Shown: piece after piece, positions 23,258 to 33,079 of the stretch
Numbering within the stretch: the stretch's first letter is position 1
How the letters are laid out: every line of letters starts with the position of its first letter
Assembly (NCBI RefSeq): GCF_009826895.1
Contig: NZ_WUMV01000004.1
Coordinates: forward strand, 1-64,000
DNA: 64,000 nt
Direction: 5' to 3'
From: Stappia sediminis
Lineage (GTDB): Bacteria > Pseudomonadota > Alphaproteobacteria > Rhizobiales > Stappiaceae
Made by a program: the position numbers and the translations under genes
Notes under the pieces: model-generated
Database searches by the model: none
What the model saw: the letters and a program-made list of their open reading frames with translations, nothing else
What the model was told of the DNA's origin: nothing

Positions 23258-24139
23258 ATGAACTGGGATGACTTGAGGATCTTTCTTGCCGTCGCCCGCT
23301 CCGGGCAACTTCTGGCGGCCGCCCGCAGGATCGGATTGAACCACGCCACCGTTGCCCGCCGCTTGAGCGCGTTGGAGGCAGCTCTCGCCGCAAAGCTCGT
23401 GGACCGTCGGACTACGGGTTGCGTCCTTACCTCGGCGGGCGAGAAATTCCTGGAAACGGCCGAGAGGGTCGAAGGCGAAATGCTCGCCGCCAGGGCGGAA
23501 ATCGGCGAGGAGGATATAGTCGTTGCCGGGACCGTCCGCCTCGGTGCGCCTGATGGGTTTGGCGTTGCTTATCTCGCGCCGCGTCTTGGCGAACTTTGCG
23601 CACGCCATCCGGACCTCACACTGCAACTCGTGCCGGTGCCGCGTGCCGTCTCGCTATCGCGTCGCGAGGCCGACATGGCGATCACGGTCGACCGGCCCGA
23701 GCATGGGCGGCTGGTTGCGCGCAAGCTGGTCGATTACGAACTCGGCCTCTTCGCCTCCCACGCCTACCTCGAAACCGCGGGCGCACCGAAATCGGCCGCC
23801 GCATTGAAGGACCATGCTCTCGTGGGTTATGTCGAGGACCTCGTCTATTCGGCAACCCTCGCCTATGCAGACGAAGTGGACCGTGCCTTCCAGCCCCGGT
23901 TCGAAATCGCTTCCTCCCTGGGCCAGAGCGAAGCGGTTCGCGCCGGCGCCGGCATCGGCATCCTGCACTCCTTCATCGCCCGCGGCGTTCCCGGCCTGAT
24001 ACAGGTTCTGCCGGAGTTGACCATTCAGCGAACCTACTGGCTCGTTATCCACGAAAGCGTGCGCGAATTGCGCCGTATTCGCACGGTTGCGGATTTCATC
24101 GTCGAAAGCGTCGAACGCGACAGGATGCATTTCCGCTAA
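23258..24139 (+). CDS. LysR family regulator, likely of mmsA
   Basis: Protein of 293 residues: N-terminal LysR helix-turn-helix (MNWDDLRIFLAVARSGQLLA; NHATVARRLSALEA) and a C-terminal type 2 periplasmic-binding-like effector domain (residues 90-290). It is divergent from mmsA with a 222-bp gap that contains a LysR-like dyad, the usual arrangement for a regulator and its target. Confidence 0.92.
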   Translation: MNWDDLRIFLAVARSGQLLAAARRIGLNHATVARRLSALEAALAAKLVDRRTTGCVLTSAGEKFLETAERVEGEMLAARAEIGEEDIVVAGTVRLGAPDGFGVAYLAPRLGELCARHPDLTLQLVPVPRAVSLSRREADMAITVDRPEHGRLVARKLVDYELGLFASHAYLETAGAPKSAAALKDHALVGYVEDLVYSATLAYADEVDRAFQPRFEIASSLGQSEAVRAGAGIGILHSFIARGVPGLIQVLPELTIQRTYWLVIHESVRELRRIRTVADFIVESVERDRMHFR

Positions 24140-24267
24140 ACCGGCCTTCACAGCTCACAAATACGTGAAACTACTTATAATAAAGCATTTATCGTAATCC
24201 GCGATGGTTGGCCCACTTTTAACAAGCGATGCCATTACCGGCATCCCCAATCCAAGAGGACCAACTC

Positions 24268-26088
24268 GTGACGCTCGATTCCCGATCAGGAAATAAGCGG
24301 CCGATCGCCCGACTGTTTATTGCCACCAATATCTTTGCCCTCCTGTCGCTTGCCTTCGTCGGCTTCGCCTGGATGATGTATGGCAATGCCCAGAACGATG
24401 TCCGCAACGCCTATGACAACCGATACAGATCTTATCTTCTGGCCGATGAGCTTCGTCAAAGCTCCGACGACCTGACCCGCCTCGGCCGCACCTATGTCGT
24501 TACGGGTGATGCAAGCTACGAAGAGCAGTATCTGGACATTCTCGCGATCCGGAACGGCTCAAAGCCCCGTCCGGAGGACTACCACCGCATCTATTGGGAC
24601 TTTGTGGCCGTCGGCAGGAAGCCGCGCCCCGACACAGAAGCCATGCCGTTGCTGGACCTGATGAAGGAAGCAGGCTTTACCGATGCGGAATTCGAGAAGC
24701 TGGAGCAGGCACAAGCGAATTCCGATGGCCTAGTCCAGCTTGAAGTGAAGGCGATGAACGCCGTCAAAGGCCTATTCGAGGACGGAAACGGCGGATATAC
24801 GACAAAGAAGGATCCAGATCCGAAGCTGGCCCAGGAGCTTGTTCACTCCAGGCAGTATCATGCCTACAAGGCTGACATCATGCAGCCGATCGACGAGTTC
24901 TTCGTCCTGCTGGACAAGCGCACGCAGGGCGCGATCGACGCGGCGCTTTCGAGCGCCGCCTTTTTCAGAAACATGCTTTTGACCGCCATCGCCGCGGTTG
25001 TGATCGCCTTCGCCGGCCTTTCCTATCTGGTGTTCAATCGCATTCTCCGACCCATCGGTCGTTTGAGCGAAGCCATGTACGGTCTTGCAAGGAACGACCT
25101 CGAAACACCGGTTCATGGCACCGATCAAGCCGACGAAGTCGGCGAAATGGCGAAATCGGTCCAGGTCTTCAAGGACAGTCTCATTGAAGCGGAGGCCCTC
25201 CGACGCGACCAGGCGAGCGACCAGCAAAGCCGGGCGAAAAGGCAGCAGGCGATGGAAGACGCCATCAACGGCTTTGACCAAAACGTATCGCAATCGCTCG
25301 CCGCTGTCGCAAACGCCACCGAGGAGCTTCGCGGCACCGCCGGCAGCATGTCCGCCACGGCGGAAGAAACGAGCCGTCAGGCCACTTCGGTTGCGGCGGC
25401 GACCGATCAGGCTTCCAGCAACGTTCAGACCGTCGCTTCCGCGACCGAGGAGCTCTCTTCCTCGATAGACGAGATCGGACGGCAAGTTTCAACTTCCGCG
25501 GATATCGCCCGCAAGGCGGTGGAAGACGCGGACCGAACGAATGCCCAGGTTCAGAAGCTCAACGAAGCGGCAAACCGCATCGGCGACGTCATAAAACTTA
25601 TCAACGACATTGCCGCCCAGACGAACTTGCTTGCCCTGAACGCAACGATCGAAGCGGCGCGCGCCGGCGATGCCGGCAAGGGCTTCGCGGTTGTCGCGGC
25701 GGAGGTGAAGGAACTTGCCGACCAGACGGCCAAGGCGACCGAGGAGATCAGCGGTCAGATCAATGGTATCCAGACTGCCACGACCGACAGCGTGCAGGCG
25801 ATAGAAAACATATCCAAGACGATACGCTCGATCGACGAGATCGCCACGGGCATTGCCTCCGCAGTCGAGGAACAGACGATCGCGACGCAGGAGATCAGTC
25901 GCAACATTCAGCACGCTTCGGCGGCTTCGGCGGAAGTCTCGGACAATATCTCGGGCGTAACCCGCGCCGCGGGCCAGACGGGTTCGGCCGCTTCGCAAGT
26001 TCTCTCGTCTTCGGACAGCCTGTCGGAACAGTCGGAGAAGCTGCGGTCAGAGATCGACCGGTTCCTGGAAACCGTGCGCGCAGCCTGA
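24268..26088 (+). CDS. methyl-accepting chemotaxis protein
   Basis: About 606 residues from a GTG at 24268 with AGAGGACC upstream. Layout: first membrane helix near residues 15-38 ([20 protein letters not shown]); periplasmic sensor region to about residue 230, helical and not clearly Cache-type; second helix ([20 protein letters not shown]); HAMP domain ([20 protein letters not shown]); then the cytoplasmic coiled-coil signalling domain with the highly conserved tip [20 protein letters not shown] near residue 447. It couples an unknown periplasmic signal to CheA/CheW. No chemotaxis kinase genes are nearby. No C-terminal CheR pentapeptide is present. Confidence 0.93.
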   Translation: MTLDSRSGNKRPIARLFIATNIFALLSLAFVGFAWMMYGNAQNDVRNAYDNRYRSYLLADELRQSSDDLTRLGRTYVVTGDASYEEQYLDILAIRNGSKPRPEDYHRIYWDFVAVGRKPRPDTEAMPLLDLMKEAGFTDAEFEKLEQAQANSDGLVQLEVKAMNAVKGLFEDGNGGYTTKKDPDPKLAQELVHSRQYHAYKADIMQPIDEFFVLLDKRTQGAIDAALSSAAFFRNMLLTAIAAVVIAFAGLSYLVFNRILRPIGRLSEAMYGLARNDLETPVHGTDQADEVGEMAKSVQVFKDSLIEAEALRRDQASDQQSRAKRQQAMEDAINGFDQNVSQSLAAVANATEELRGTAGSMSATAEETSRQATSVAAATDQASSNVQTVASATEELSSSIDEIGRQVSTSADIARKAVEDADRTNAQVQKLNEAANRIGDVIKLINDIAAQTNLLALNATIEAARAGDAGKGFAVVAAEVKELADQTAKATEEISGQINGIQTATTDSVQAIENISKTIRSIDEIATGIASAVEEQTIATQEISRNIQHASAASAEVSDNISGVTRAAGQTGSAASQVLSSSDSLSEQSEKLRSEIDRFLETVRAA

Positions 26089-26120
26089 CCGCAAAAACCG
26101 CGAAAAAGTATACTCGTTCG

Positions 26121-26153
26121 ACCGGCTCCGACCTGATTCAGGTTCGGGGCCGG
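26121..26153 (+). terminator. terminator-like hairpin after the chemoreceptor gene
   Basis: ACCGGCTCCGACCTGA pairs imperfectly with TCAGGTTCGGGGCCGGT, followed by TGCCTTTCGG. The stem is long but has one bulge and a weak T tail. Confidence 0.5.
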
Positions 26154-26374
26154 TTGCCTTTCGGTCGTCGTCTCAGACGCGATATCTCGAATAGGCGTAA
26201 AGCTGATCGTAAATTTATCCGTATCTTGTTTATCGCGCATTTACTGTAAAAAACTTTTCCAAGCTGCTGACGATGCATAAAGAATTTCCGTTAGGTCATT
26301 ATTATGAAAACATCCGCAAATTCACTTGAAGAAGGCAAACAATCACGACTGGAAATTGTGGGCTGGCGGGAAAA

Positions 26375-27214
26375 ATGCTTAGGTCTATCGCTTTTATCAT
26401 GTGCTTGCTTACCGTTTTGACGGCCGGCGCATCAACCGGTGCGATGGCCGCTGAATGGGTGATCAAGAAGGCAACGGGAAGGGTCTTTCTCGTATCGCCC
26501 GAAGTCGCGGCTTTCCGCGCAAAACGGGGAATGGTGCTGGAGCCCGGCTTCACCCTTGCAACCCAGGGAAATGGCCGCGCAATCCTTGCTCGGGGGGATG
26601 AGCGTATCCTTGTCGGGCCGGACACCGCCTTCGCCCTGTCCAAATACCAGTCCACCGACACCAAGACCACGCTGCTTCAGCGCAACGGAGAAATATCTGT
26701 CGATGTCGAGACACGAGGCGTACCGCATTTCAAGGTGGAAACGCCTTATCTGGCCGCTGTGGTGAAGGGAACGAGGTTCACGGTGTCAGTCGGGCAAAGA
26801 CAAGCGGCCGTAGAAGTCGACCGGGGCGTTGTCGAGGTAAGCGATCTTGCGACAGGCGATGTTGCGGCAGTTCGTGCCGGCCAACGCGCCGGCAGCGCCA
26901 CCGCGTCGACGCCAGGTCTTTCTCTCTCCGGAAAGGGACCGAAATCTTCTGTCCGAAAAGGGCGTGCGCAAAGCCCCTCCTTCGCCGCAGGCGCATCTCT
27001 TCACGCCGCCCAGGTCGAGGACATGGCTTCGGCCGGCTACACTGCGAGAGGGAACCGCAAGTCGAATTCCGCAGGCTACGACCCAAGAGGCAATGCAGAC
27101 GGCAATGGAAATGCGGGTCTGGGGAATGGCAACCGTAAAGGCAAAGGAAATGGGAACGGAAAAGGCAACGGTAAAGGCAACGGCGGTCGCGGTGGCGGCG
27201 GCGGCGACGATTGA
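26375..27214 (+). CDS. secreted FecR-domain protein with Asn/Gly/Lys-rich tail
   Basis: Protein of 279 residues. A signal peptide ends at GAMAAEW; a FecR domain spans about residues 30-170 (VLEPGFTLATQGNGRAILAR; ETPYLAAVVKGTRFTVSV). The last 40 residues are repeats of NGNGKGNGKGN type that end in RGGGGGDD. Its stop overlaps the start of the CHASE2 gene (ATGA), so the two are coupled. FecR-domain proteins with this architecture usually stand next to CHASE2 sensor proteins, and a periplasmic FecR-CHASE2 interaction is the likely role. The signal is unknown. Confidence 0.88.
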   Translation: MLRSIAFIMCLLTVLTAGASTGAMAAEWVIKKATGRVFLVSPEVAAFRAKRGMVLEPGFTLATQGNGRAILARGDERILVGPDTAFALSKYQSTDTKTTLLQRNGEISVDVETRGVPHFKVETPYLAAVVKGTRFTVSVGQRQAAVEVDRGVVEVSDLATGDVAAVRAGQRAGSATASTPGLSLSGKGPKSSVRKGRAQSPSFAAGASLHAAQVEDMASAGYTARGNRKSNSAGYDPRGNADGNGNAGLGNGNRKGKGNGNGKGNGKGNGGRGGGGGDD

Positions 27215-29985
27215 TGAAAAAAAGAGTAGCCCTGCGCTCCCTGGCAGCCTGCGTCGGCTTGCTGGCAGCCGTTATCTGGCTTGAAGCCGCGGGCTTTCTT
27301 CGCCCGCTTGATGCCTTTCTTGCGGAAAACCGTTTCAAGTACTCCTCGCGCGCTCCTTCGGGCGATATCGCTTTCATCGATATCGATGCGCGCAGTCTTC
27401 AGGAAATCGGCGTCTGGCCCTGGCCACGCCGCTTCTACGCAGACCTGATCGCGCGCCTCGACAAGATGCAGGTTGCCGAGATCGCGTTCGATATCGACTT
27501 CAGCACCAGGTCCGACCCCGAAAATGACGCGGTTTTCGCCAAGAGCATCGCCGATGCCGGCAGCACGATCGTTCTTGCCGCGTTTCAGCAAAAGGCGAGC
27601 GGGAACGAGCTGGATCACGCCCTTGTTTTCAACAGGCCCATTCCGGAGCTGGAGGAACATGCCTGGCTTGCCGAAGTCAATGTTTCGCTTGAGCCAGACG
27701 GGCGTGTCTGGAAGGGACATTTCGGACGAAAAATCGACGGCGAACCGGTTCCTTCCATGGCGGCTTTTCTGGCCGGCAACAGCCTTTCGCTTGGCCCGGA
27801 TTTCACGATCGATTTCGGCATAGATCCCGCCGCGATCGACCGGGTTTCCTTCGTGGATGTGGTTGGCGGCAAGGTACCGGCGGTGCGATTGGCCGGAAAA
27901 AGGGTCGTCGTCGGGGCGAGCGCGCTGGAACTTCGCGACCTCTTCCCGGTGCCGGTGCATGGGATCCTGCCGGGAAGCCTTCTTCAGGTCCTGGCTGCGG
28001 AATCGATTTCGCAGCAACGCACGCTGCACGATACGGGTTTGCTGCCGCAACTTGCCGCACTCGTGCTTGCGGCGGGGCTCCTTCTCGCTATCAGACGTCA
28101 GCCGCTGCGGTCCCGGTTAAGCGCGATTGCTATCCTGGCAATCGGCATTGAAGCTGGCGCGGCCGCGCTGCAACGGTATTACCCTTTTAGCGTCAGCACA
28201 TCCGCATGGCTGACCGGGCTTGGCTTGCTGGCCTTTTATCTCGTTTTCCGGGAGTTCGGCATCAAACGGCTCAGGCTGCTTGCCGCACAGCTCCAGACCC
28301 GCAATACCCGCACCGTCCTGAACCGGGTCATCGAAGACAATTCGGCCGGAATTCTGGTGGTCGACCGGAGGGAAACGATCATAACTGCAAGCAACGCCGC
28401 GATCGGGATCCTCGCCGTTTCGGATCGCAAGCTCAGTGGAAAACACATCGCGGATGCCTTGCCCGAAGGCTTGGCGGACGCGGTAAGGCAGTGTCTGCGT
28501 TCTCCGGACGCAGGCAGCATGTCGGGAGAGGTCACACTGCAGCATCCCGGAGGAGAACGGCGGGTCCTAGAATATGTCGCGACACCTTCCACGCTGGCGG
28601 AGATCGCAGATACGCGAACGCAACGAAATCACATCGCCTGCCTGACGTTCAACGATGTCACCGAGAAACGGCTTGCCGAAGACCGACTGAAATATCTCGC
28701 CCGTTTCGATCCGGTATCCGGCGCCATGACGCGCAGCGCGTTCCTTGAGGCTGTCGCGACAAGCGGAAGATCGCCGGCTGGTTCGCCCCCTTTGGGACTT
28801 GCCCTGTTTGCCGTCGAGCTGGACGGTTTCGAGACGACTGGCGCAACACTCGGCCATATTTATACCGACTTGCTGGTAGCTGCAGCGGCAAGGCGGCTGA
28901 AAGATAATGTTCCGGGCGGTGAATTATCCCATCTGGGAGCAGGAACCTTCGCATTGTTCGCGCCGTCAAATGACGGGGCGGAGGCGGCGGACCGACTGGC
29001 CGGCGAAATCATCGATTGCCTGAGCACGATATTCGACCTCAAGGGCAATCATGTCCTCGTGGGCGCCAACGTCGGCGTCACGTTTTCCGCTGCCGACGAA
29101 GCCGATGCGGATGTCATGCTGCGTCAGGGCCAAGCCGCGCTTTCGAAAGCCAAGCGCGCGGGCATCAACCGCTGGGCGAAATTCAAACCGGGTATGGAAT
29201 TCGAATTCATCCGCCGGCGTATGCTTGAACTCGACCTGAGGCGCGCCATCGATCGTGAGGAACTTTCTCTCGTCTACCAGCCTCAATTCGCGCTGGCCGA
29301 CGGCTCGCTCGCCGGGGTCGAAGCGCTCATGCGCTGGGATCATCCGCATCTTGGCATGATCCCGCCAACGGAATTCATCGCCATCGCCGAGGAATGCGGA
29401 CTGGTGGAGGAGATCGGCCGCTGGTCGATCCGCCGGGCCTGCGAAGACGCCGCCGGCTGGAGTGCGCCCTTACGCCTTGCCGTGAATATATCCCCGCCTC
29501 AGTTCCAGGATCCGCATCTTTTGCGGGAAATCCGCGATACCCTCGCGCGAACCGGCTTCCCGGCGGAGCGGCTTGATCTTGAAATCACGGAATCGCTCTT
29601 TCTGGAATCAAGCCGCAAACTCCTTCAAACCATGGGAGAGTTACGCGACATGGGCATCGGCCTCGTCCTCGACGACTTCGGCACGGGGTATGCCTCGCTC
29701 GGTTACGTTGCCCGCTTTCCCATCGCAAAGATCAAGATCGACAAGATTTTCATCGATCCCATCACGGAAGACAGGAAATCGGCGGCGATCGTCCGCACAA
29801 TCGCCGAACTGGCCCGCGAACTCGGCATGTCGACAGTTGCCGAAGGCATCGAAACGCCGGAACAGCGCATGGCTGTCGAAGCGGCCGGGGTCGGGATCGC
29901 GCAAGGTTACCTCTTCGCCAGGCCACGGCCCGCGCGGGAAATCGCCGCGGAATTTGATACGCAAGTAGCGCGGGCGCGAGCATAA
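27211..29985 (+). CDS. CHASE2-PAS-GGDEF-EAL protein, probable cyclic-di-GMP phosphodiesterase
   Basis: Protein of 924 residues. One N-terminal membrane helix is followed by a periplasmic CHASE2 domain (about 30-270; GDIAFIDIDARSLQEIGVWP), three membrane helices (about 280-350), a PAS domain (about 375-490), a GGDEF-like domain (about 495-650) and an EAL domain (about 668-915). The GGDEF signature is degenerate (HLGAGTFALF in place of RLGGDEF), so cyclase activity is unlikely. The EAL side is intact: EALMRWDHP, NISPPQFQD, LEITESLF, DDFGTGYASL, KIDKIFI and AEGIETPEQ. It should hydrolyse c-di-GMP under control of the periplasmic sensor and the coupled FecR protein. Confidence 0.93.
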   Translation: MMKKRVALRSLAACVGLLAAVIWLEAAGFLRPLDAFLAENRFKYSSRAPSGDIAFIDIDARSLQEIGVWPWPRRFYADLIARLDKMQVAEIAFDIDFSTRSDPENDAVFAKSIADAGSTIVLAAFQQKASGNELDHALVFNRPIPELEEHAWLAEVNVSLEPDGRVWKGHFGRKIDGEPVPSMAAFLAGNSLSLGPDFTIDFGIDPAAIDRVSFVDVVGGKVPAVRLAGKRVVVGASALELRDLFPVPVHGILPGSLLQVLAAESISQQRTLHDTGLLPQLAALVLAAGLLLAIRRQPLRSRLSAIAILAIGIEAGAAALQRYYPFSVSTSAWLTGLGLLAFYLVFREFGIKRLRLLAAQLQTRNTRTVLNRVIEDNSAGILVVDRRETIITASNAAIGILAVSDRKLSGKHIADALPEGLADAVRQCLRSPDAGSMSGEVTLQHPGGERRVLEYVATPSTLAEIADTRTQRNHIACLTFNDVTEKRLAEDRLKYLARFDPVSGAMTRSAFLEAVATSGRSPAGSPPLGLALFAVELDGFETTGATLGHIYTDLLVAAAARRLKDNVPGGELSHLGAGTFALFAPSNDGAEAADRLAGEIIDCLSTIFDLKGNHVLVGANVGVTFSAADEADADVMLRQGQAALSKAKRAGINRWAKFKPGMEFEFIRRRMLELDLRRAIDREELSLVYQPQFALADGSLAGVEALMRWDHPHLGMIPPTEFIAIAEECGLVEEIGRWSIRRACEDAAGWSAPLRLAVNISPPQFQDPHLLREIRDTLARTGFPAERLDLEITESLFLESSRKLLQTMGELRDMGIGLVLDDFGTGYASLGYVARFPIAKIKIDKIFIDPITEDRKSAAIVRTIAELARELGMSTVAEGIETPEQRMAVEAAGVGIAQGYLFARPRPAREIAAEFDTQVARARA

Positions 29986-30126
29986 GGGCCGCGAAGATGC
30001 TTGCTACCGATGCGGGAATCCGTAACCATCGGGGCTGACTGTCGTTCTCCTCCCCTTGCTTGATGGCACAGCCACGCTCTGCTGCGGCAACCATATTTCA
30101 GGCAATTCATCCGCTGGCAGCGTTTC

Positions 30127-31299
30127 ATGACACGCATCAGAAATCCACAACGGTTTTCCGCCCGCATTTCTCGCGAGCGATTGGCGGTTTCAACGTTTTT
30201 TCTCATCAACGGCTTCGTCGTGGGGAGTTGGGCACCGAAGATTCCCGGACTTGCCGCTCGGCTCTCGATTTCCGAGGGCGTGCTTGGGCTGATGATCCTC
30301 GCCTTCGGCATAGGCTCCTTGACCATGATGCCGGTCATGGGGCCGTTGATCGCGCGTTTCGGCTCCGCAAGGCCCGCGAAATTCGCCGCTCTCGCATTGT
30401 CGCCGACGCTCCTTTGGTTGACGCTGGCGCCTGATATTCCGCTTGCGGCGGCGGCCCTGTTCCTGCTCGGCGGCTTCGTCGGGGCGATGGACATCGCGAT
30501 GAATGCCAATGCGGTGGCGGCGGAGCAGCACCTTCGCCGCGCGATCATGTCGTCCTGCCACGGTTTCTGGAGCCTCGGCGGCTTTATCGGCGCAACCGGC
30601 GGCGGTCTGATGATCGAAGCCGCAGGGCCGCTGTGGCACGCCATGGCGGTCACGATGATTGCGGGCGCACTGACGCTTGCCGTCTGGCCGCTCGTCTTCG
30701 AAGACAAGCCGCTCGAAAATTCGGCCAGGCATCCGGTTCGCCTGCCGCAATCGCTGCTTCCCTATCTCGTTGGCCTGATGGCGCTCTTTTCCATGGTGCC
30801 GGAAGGTGCCGTGCTCGATTGGGGCGCCCTTTACCTTAAACAGGCTTTCGGAGCCGACATAGCAACATCCGCGCTCGCCTTCGGCGCGTTCGCCGCCGCA
30901 ATGGCGACGACACGATTTGCGGGCGACACGTTGCGCAATCGTTTCGGCGCGGTTTCAACATTGCGCATCTCGGCGCTGATCGCCTTTGCCGGGCTTTTAT
31001 CGGCAGCTCTTGCCCCCCATCCCGCACTTGCTATCGCCGGCTTCGCGTTAAGCGGCATCGGTATAGCCAATATGGCGCCGATCCTCTTTTCGGCGGCCGG
31101 AAACCTGCCTGGCCTCGCGCCGGGCATCGGGCTCTCCCTTGTCACCTCCATGGGCTACTCCGGCCTTCTCGCCGCTCCGCCCGCAGTCGGCTTTGTTGCG
31201 GAAAGCACGGGTTTCAAGGTTGTATTCGCGGCGTTGGCCTTTCTCCTTCTCGCGATTTTCGCCAGGGCGGAAGTCGCTCGTCACGCCGATATGCGGTAG
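30127..31299 (+). CDS. major facilitator superfamily transporter (YbjJ-like)
   Basis: Protein of 390 residues with about 12 membrane helices. The N-terminal RLAVSTFFLINGFVVGSWAP and GFVGAMDIAMNANAVAAE segments resemble the YbjJ/FucP-related carriers common in Rhizobiales. The substrate cannot be read from the sequence. It is convergent with the sulfatase gene. Confidence 0.85.
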   Translation: MTRIRNPQRFSARISRERLAVSTFFLINGFVVGSWAPKIPGLAARLSISEGVLGLMILAFGIGSLTMMPVMGPLIARFGSARPAKFAALALSPTLLWLTLAPDIPLAAAALFLLGGFVGAMDIAMNANAVAAEQHLRRAIMSSCHGFWSLGGFIGATGGGLMIEAAGPLWHAMAVTMIAGALTLAVWPLVFEDKPLENSARHPVRLPQSLLPYLVGLMALFSMVPEGAVLDWGALYLKQAFGADIATSALAFGAFAAAMATTRFAGDTLRNRFGAVSTLRISALIAFAGLLSAALAPHPALAIAGFALSGIGIANMAPILFSAAGNLPGLAPGIGLSLVTSMGYSGLLAAPPAVGFVAESTGFKVVFAALAFLLLAIFARAEVARHADMR

Positions 31300-31318
31300 C
31301 CCGAAAAGGCGTGAAACA

Positions 31319-32857
31319 TCAGTTCCTTGCATCCACCGGCCCATCGGGCGTCAGTTCGATGCCGGTCAACCGGCGGTCGAGATGCTTTGCCCGCCACGCG
31401 AGAAGCTTTTCCGCATACCGCAGGCGTACCGTTAGGTAAGCGGGATCCTCCGCAACGTTTCGCGTCTCATCCGGATCTTCGGCAAGATCGAAAAGCACCG
31501 GCGGCAGCCCCGCGAAATGCGCGTATTTGACGCTTTCATCGCGGATAACAGCCATGTTGCAGGCGTCGAGATCGAGGTCGAGCCTTCTCTGCGCGGTTCC
31601 TTCCGCGACCTCGCGAAAATCATATTCCCAGTGCACCGCATCGCGCCAGTCGAGCGGCCCGTCACTGTCGAGGAAGGGCGTAAGGGAGCGCCCGTCGAGC
31701 CAATTGATCGGCCTGGCGCCTATCATGTCGAGCAGCGTCGGCATGATGTCGATCGATTCCGAAAAGGCGTCGATCTTGCGGCCATGGGTGCCCGGTTTGC
31801 GCGGATCGCGGACGATGAGCGGGATATGGAAGCTTTGATCGTAGAAGCCGAGCTTCGAGAATAGCTTGTGATCGCCCATCATCTCTCCATGGTCGGAAGT
31901 CAGCACGATGATGGTGTTTTCCCAATCGCCTGAAGCTTTCAATACGGCGATTAACCGTCCGATCTGCGCATCGACCTCGGAGACCATGCCCCAATATGTC
32001 GCGCGTATCTGACGACGCGCCGCCTCGTCCCAATCCGCGACCATGCCGCGGGCGCCCCGGACGAAATCGCACTTTTCCTGCTTTTCCATCGCATATTTCA
32101 GGAAAGGATGCAGTTCTCCGTCCCCCGACGGCGACTTCGCTCCGCGAAAGTCGGGCCCGTCGCTCGGGTCGTACATGGATGCATAGGGTTCGGGCACGAT
32201 GAAAGGCGGATGCGGGCGGATGAAGCTCAAGTGCGCAAACCACGGCTTTCCAATATCGAGGCCGGAACCGCGCTCCGACAACCAGCGTGAAAATTCGTCG
32301 ACGAGAAAGGCCGTCTCGGTTTCTTCCGCCGAATAGATTGGCGGCTTGCCGGAGGGCGGATCCGCTTTCCCATCGGCAGGCAGCCATGCGTCCTGCTTCG
32401 GCGTCGGCAGGGCCCTGCCCCTCGCCTCCAGCCATGAAAGCCATGGCCCATGGTCTTCCGGCACGCGCACCCGCACGCTCATTCCGGGCAAGATGCCCTC
32501 ATACGTCCTGAGCCATGGATCGTCACCGGATACGGTGCGCGGGTCGACGGATTGATCCGTATAGCCGAAAAGCGTGGGGTCGTAGCCCGCACGCCTCGCC
32601 GCCAGCGCGATCGTATCGTGTCTTGCGTCGAGCGGAGTTCCGTTGCGCACCACCCGCGTCGTCATTTGGTACAGGCCGGTATAGAGGCAGGCTCTCGCCG
32701 GCGCACAAGGTGCCGCCTGACAATAGTGACGTGAGAAGTAGACCCCCTCGCCCGCGAGCGCGTCGATATTCGGTGTCCTGACAACCGGGTGACCTGCAAT
32801 TCCCAGACAATCGCCACGCCACTGGTCGGCTGTGATCAGGAGAACGTTCGGCTTCAT
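31319..32857 (-). CDS. type I sulfatase / phosphonate monoester hydrolase family enzyme
   Basis: About 512 residues from the ATG at 32857 (AAAGG 11 bp upstream). The formylglycine motif C-A-P-A-R is at residues 51-55, with metal ligands Asp11 and the SDHGEMMGDH segment. The overall pattern (ADQWRGD, FGYTDQSVDPRTVS, HWEYDFREV and CNMAVIRDESVKYAHFAGLP) matches Rhizobium phosphonate monoester hydrolase closely. Such enzymes are promiscuous for phosphonate and phosphate mono- and diesters and for sulfate and sulfonate esters. Activity requires a formylglycine-generating enzyme, which is not in the window. No signal peptide is seen, so it is probably cytoplasmic. Confidence 0.88.
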   Translation of the reverse strand: MKPNVLLITADQWRGDCLGIAGHPVVRTPNIDALAGEGVYFSRHYCQAAPCAPARACLYTGLYQMTTRVVRNGTPLDARHDTIALAARRAGYDPTLFGYTDQSVDPRTVSGDDPWLRTYEGILPGMSVRVRVPEDHGPWLSWLEARGRALPTPKQDAWLPADGKADPPSGKPPIYSAEETETAFLVDEFSRWLSERGSGLDIGKPWFAHLSFIRPHPPFIVPEPYASMYDPSDGPDFRGAKSPSGDGELHPFLKYAMEKQEKCDFVRGARGMVADWDEAARRQIRATYWGMVSEVDAQIGRLIAVLKASGDWENTIIVLTSDHGEMMGDHKLFSKLGFYDQSFHIPLIVRDPRKPGTHGRKIDAFSESIDIMPTLLDMIGARPINWLDGRSLTPFLDSDGPLDWRDAVHWEYDFREVAEGTAQRRLDLDLDACNMAVIRDESVKYAHFAGLPPVLFDLAEDPDETRNVAEDPAYLTVRLRYAEKLLAWRAKHLDRRLTGIELTPDGPVDARN

Positions 32858-33079
32858 CGGCTGCCAGCCTTTCCCAGCGCTTGGACACCTGCTCCGAACG
32901 TTCGTCAAAGCATTCAAATCACGCTTTGGCGCCGATAATCGGGCTCGCGGAGATTTTCAAGGATTCGCGCCGCATGCAAGCGGTGAACGCTGCGTCGAAT
33001 GGACGTTATGTTTTCCGGGTATATCTAATCGGGAAGATATTCATTTCGCGGCAAATTCCGCGACGCCGGAGGATGAGAT

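Noticed and set aside
27100-27205. Short tandem repeats GGAAACGGTAAAGGC-like
   Set aside because: They encode the NGKGN tail of the FecR protein and keep the reading frame; they are not an independent repeat element.
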